Shown here piece after piece: positions 16,438-18,550 of a DNA stretch of 18,550 nt; the first letter of the stretch is position 1, and every line of letters begins with the position of its first letter. Location: positions 85,196 through 103,745 of the forward strand of contig DJTE01000038.1 in the NCBI GenBank assembly GCA_002439165.1. Direction: 5' to 3'. The DNA comes from Chryseobacterium indologenes. GTDB lineage: Bacteria; Bacteroidota; Bacteroidia; Flavobacteriales; Weeksellaceae. The translations under genes were made by a program, and so were the position numbers. The notes beneath the pieces were generated by a model. It did not search any database and was not told the DNA's origin. It saw only the letters and a program-made list of their open reading frames with translations.

Positions 16438-16563
16438 TTACAGATATGTATCTTTTTTACGTAGGCTTTTGGTTTACCTGTATCCTTTTTACGCAGGTCG
16501 GTTTATAACCTGTATCTATTTTACGCATCTATCTGTGAAGAGTGCGTAAAATAAGTGCAGGTC
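16438..16563. repeat. Iteron array, 32-bp period, plus inverted copy
   Basis: Three direct copies of a 20- to 22-base unit (core ACCTGTATCTTTTTTACGCA) have their TGTATC words at 16447, 16479 and 16511, exactly 32 bp apart, about three helical turns. A fourth copy in opposite orientation lies at 16542-16563. The first copy is the most diverged (AGATATGTATC...TTTACGTAGG). Such phased iterons are binding sites for replication initiators or recombination/excision factors. The two small DNA-binding proteins next door are candidate ligands. Confidence 0.65.
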
Positions 16564-16633
16564 AAAAGAAAACGTGTGTAATTTTTGCAGCGCTATGGAT
16601 ATTTAATATTTGAATAAAGGTTTGAATCAAAAT

Positions 16634-16648
16634 GCTCATTTTTTGAGC
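16634..16648. terminator. Short hairpin with T-run at island border
   Basis: GCTCA (16634-16638) and TGAGC (16644-16648) enclose TTTTT. The stem is only 5 bp, so terminator strength is doubtful. It sits immediately beside the truncated aminopeptidase fragment and could have served either side. Confidence 0.3.
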
Positions 16649-16664
16649 AGGTTTTAAGCAGGTT
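16646..16664. repeat. 8-bp direct repeat at gene break
   Basis: AGCAGGTT occurs at 16646-16653 and again at 16657-16664, separated by TTA, at the point where the aminopeptidase reading frame stops. It may be a recombination scar or a slipped duplication. Confidence 0.4.
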
Positions 16665-16872
16665 CTTCCGAAATTACTTTATATCTGATTTTATTATTTC
16701 CTGTAATCGTTTTTGTATGGTAATCGGGTTTAATGGTAATGTTATATGACATTAAGTCCCACCAGCCTTTCTCCGGTGTTAAGGAGCCGATCAAAGAATC
16801 TTCTTTGGACGGCTGTTGTGCAGCAGTCCAGTTGACAACAAATAATGTAAAAATAAATCTTAGCACATTCAT
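16654..16872 (-). pseudogene. M1 aminopeptidase, 5' fragment
   Basis: A 72-residue reading frame that begins with a plausible Sec signal peptide (MNVLRFIFTLFVVNWTAAQ). It continues with GWWDLMSYNITIKPDYHTK and ITGNNKIRYKV, the start of the N-terminal beta domain of gluzincin/M1 family aminopeptidases. Intact members are more than 500 residues long and carry HExxH zinc sites, all missing here. The frame ends in TAA exactly where the repeat AGCAGGTT-tta-AGCAGGTT (16646-16664) occurs, so the rest was lost at the island border. It should be non-functional. Confidence 0.7.
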
Positions 16873-16945
16873 ATCAGAACAGATCTGGTTATTAATTAAG
16901 ATGAATATAGACCTAAATTAGAAATGTAATTTAGAAGCAAACGAC

Positions 16946-17315
16946 TTAACTGCAATATTTTTTCGCTAACATTTCAAGGATCAGGTCTATTCCTTCATTT
17001 GCTGATTCTGAAGATAAATTACTGAAAATAATCACAGCAATTCCTTTATCTTTAAATATTGATACAGAAGACATAAAACCGTTGGCATTTCCAAAATTAT
17101 TTATATAACTGTTTCCATCTTTTCCGGTTTTTCTAAACCAGCCAAAAGAAAATGTGGAAAATTCAAACAGAAGTTGTTCAAAAGTTTCTTTCTTGAGTGG
17201 TTTTCCTTTTCCTTCCAATCCTTTCAAATAGTTTTGAATATACAATGAATAATCAGGCAAGGTTGTATTAAGATTGCCCGCTGACAACAACCAATTTAAT
17301 TTTATATTCTCTTCC
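16946..17315 (-). pseudogene. Serine beta-lactamase-like hydrolase, 3' fragment
   Basis: The last 120 or so residues of a class C beta-lactamase / D-Ala-D-Ala carboxypeptidase-like serine hydrolase. It shows AGNLNTTLPDYSLYIQNYLKG, then FSFGWFRKT, FGNANGFMSSVSIF and IAVIIFSNLSSE. In the family the catalytic SxxK and YxN motifs lie upstream, and they are absent here. The reading frame is open up to the left end of the IS element at 17316, with no natural start codon (the nearest candidate is an internal TTG at 17290). The gene was therefore cut by the IS or by an accompanying deletion. Intact relatives are about 350-450 residues. Confidence 0.7.
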
Positions 17316-18528
17316 TTAGTACATGATAAAAATCATAAACCGCTGAAAATCAGTAAAATAAGTGATTGCTTATTTTGATAAATGGCTGATATTCAGTAAA
17401 TTACTAGATGTTTACAAAACATTCTATTAATAACACGAACACCAGTCAAGAGATTAAAATTACAGAATTAAGTTCAATTTTAGAACAAAATTTTGAAGCA
17501 AAAATCAATAAAGCCAGATTGAAACTCATTTCGATGATGATTGTGGCTTTGTGCAAAATAAAAACCGTCAATTACATGGCTTTGTCTAATGTATTTGACA
17601 GCAGTGCTTCAGCAGAAAGTTCTATGAGAAGGATACAGAGGTTTATGGCAGATTTTGAGCTGCCTGTGAAGCTTATTTCTAGTTTCATATTTGGTATTTT
17701 GCCCGAAAAAACAATCTTCTTCTGGTTCTGGATCGCACCAATTGGAAGTTTGGAACTTCAAATATCAATATTTTAATGCTTGGAGTCTGTTATAAAAACA
17801 CAGCCATTCCGATTATGTTTAAAATGTTGGATAAAAAGGGGAATTCTGATACTTCAGAAAGAATTGAATTAATGAAACAGTTTATAGCTTGGTTTGGTAG
17901 GGACTGTATTGGCTGTTTATTGGCAGACAGGGAGTTTATTGGTGAAAAATGGCTGAAGTATTTAACAGGAAATGAAATTAAATATCATATCCGTTCCCGA
18001 AACAATTTTAAAGTTTACTGCTTTAAAAGGAATGAAGAAAAACCAGTGTTTTGGTTGTTCAACAAATTAAATATCGGGGAGTTTTATCATCATCCGAAGA
18101 TTGTAAAAATTAACGGTGTCTGCTGTTATGTCTCAGGGGTAAAGACTATTGGGAAAAATGGGAATGATGATTTTTTGATTTTGATTTCCTTCAGCAAGCC
18201 TGAAGAATCTTTAGAATATTATAAGAAAAGATGGCAGATAGAAACCTTGTTCAAAGCATTTAAAAGCAGTGGATTTAATATTGAAAGCACACATGTGACA
18301 GACCAGAAGAGATTAGAGAAGTTATTGATGATCGTAATGATAGCATTAGTGTGGTGTTACAAGGTTGGTGATTTTATAGATCACAATATTAAAGCCATAA
18401 AAATCAAAAAACACCAAAGAAAAGCCTTCAGTGTTTTTAAATATGGGTTAAATCATCTCAACAATATACTCTTCAATAGGTTAAATAAAATGAATATCAA
18501 TATATTACAATTTTTGTCATGTACTTAG
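17316..18528 (+). mobile_element. IS4-family insertion sequence
   Basis: About 1.21 kb bounded by imperfect terminal inverted repeats. The left end TTAGTACATGATAAAAATCA... (17316-17338) matches the right end (18505-18527 read on the minus strand), with 19 of 23 bases identical. It encloses one transposase gene in two frames. The transposase stop codon overlaps the right end. No matching target-site duplication is visible in the flanks, which suggests that flanking DNA has been rearranged. It interrupts the beta-lactamase-like gene. Confidence 0.75.
17408..18528 (+). pseudogene. IS4-family transposase, frameshifted
   Basis: A DDE transposase read in two parts. Frame one (17408 to about 17717) encodes the N-terminal DNA-binding region, including SSASAESSMRRIQRFM, and ends its sense after LPEK. 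The second frame carries VLDRTNWKFG (first catalytic D), LLADREFIG (second D) and the IS4 signature YKKRWQIETLFKAFK, that is Y(2)R(3)E(6)K, with the catalytic E. A -1 shift at A6 in cccGAAAAAACAAT (17702-17716) joins them as LPEKNNLLLVLDRTNW, which is the natural family sequence. Either one A was lost from a run of seven, or a sequencing homopolymer error or programmed slippage is present. If it is a mutation, the element is inactive on its own. Confidence 0.8.
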
Positions 18529-18550
18529 ATGTAAAGTATCAATAGATCCG

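Larger units (their letters stand above)
15999..16653. other. Repeat-rich non-coding right edge
   Basis: A 655-base stretch with no credible gene. From left to right it holds the promoter/operator (16034-16067), a 20-bp direct repeat pair (16103 and 16144), a 16-bp perfect palindrome (16212-16227), a 21-bp direct repeat pair (16299 and 16384), an iteron array (16438-16563) and a short hairpin (16634-16648). This density of repeats is typical of an origin, partition or recombination region of a mobile element. Confidence 0.6.

Noticed and set aside
16438..16563. CRISPR array
   Set aside because: Only three direct units, spacers of about 10 bases, an inverted fourth copy and no cas genes; phased iterons fit better.
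17316..17400. Lipoprotein signal peptide (QSLILLIFSGL, stop, FLSC) for the beta-lactamase fragment
   Set aside because: It lies within the left end of the IS, is broken by a TGA and has no start codon; the resemblance is coincidental.

Overview
The window is AT-rich DNA that looks like Bacteroidota, most likely a Weeksellaceae/Chryseobacterium-type flavobacterium. The grounds are base composition and protein style, one TTG / TAnnTTTG-type promoter with 20-bp spacing, and genome debris (M1 aminopeptidase, serine beta-lactamase-type hydrolase, IS4-type IS) typical of that group. This assignment is inference. The central 16 kb reads as a defence-gene island.

Layout. 1-655: non-coding island edge with a strong terminator, a short tRNA-3'-end-like sequence, and TTTTACGTA-type palindromes that recur at the other edge. 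656-1843 (-): a 395-aa protein with two YodC/DUF2158-like repeats and a WYL-like C-terminus. 1844-2199: a divergent gap whose + strand can fold into several clean hairpins, a candidate RNA partner of the next gene. 2200-3816 (+): a YSDD reverse transcriptase of the UG/Abi (defence-associated) kind. 3863-15234 (-): seven tightly packed genes, in transcription order ABC-type ATPase 1, HNH nuclease, ABC-type ATPase 2, JetA, JetB, JetC, JetD. The first three resemble a Septu (PtuA/PtuB) module with a second, diverged PtuA-like ATPase. The last four are a complete Wadjet condensin system. 15386-15998 (-): two small DNA-binding proteins of the kind carried by Bacteroidota mobile elements. 15999-16653: a repeat-rich non-coding block with 32-bp-spaced iterons. 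16654-17315: fragments of two chromosomal-type genes. 17316-18528: an IS4-family element with a frameshifted transposase.

How it may work. JetABC is expected to form a MukBEF-like loop extruder that recognises small circular DNA, and the JetD Toprim nuclease cleaves it. Because the ATPase-HNH-ATPase genes overlap each other and abut jetA with one base between, the two modules are probably co-transcribed and translationally coupled. They could be a joint system or simply co-regulated neighbours. The RT plus its structured leader would be an independent anti-phage unit; the WYL-like protein next to it could be a regulator or accessory. Most novel points: the Septu-like/Wadjet fusion operon, the RT-linked structured RNA, and the unnamed YodC-YodC-WYL protein.
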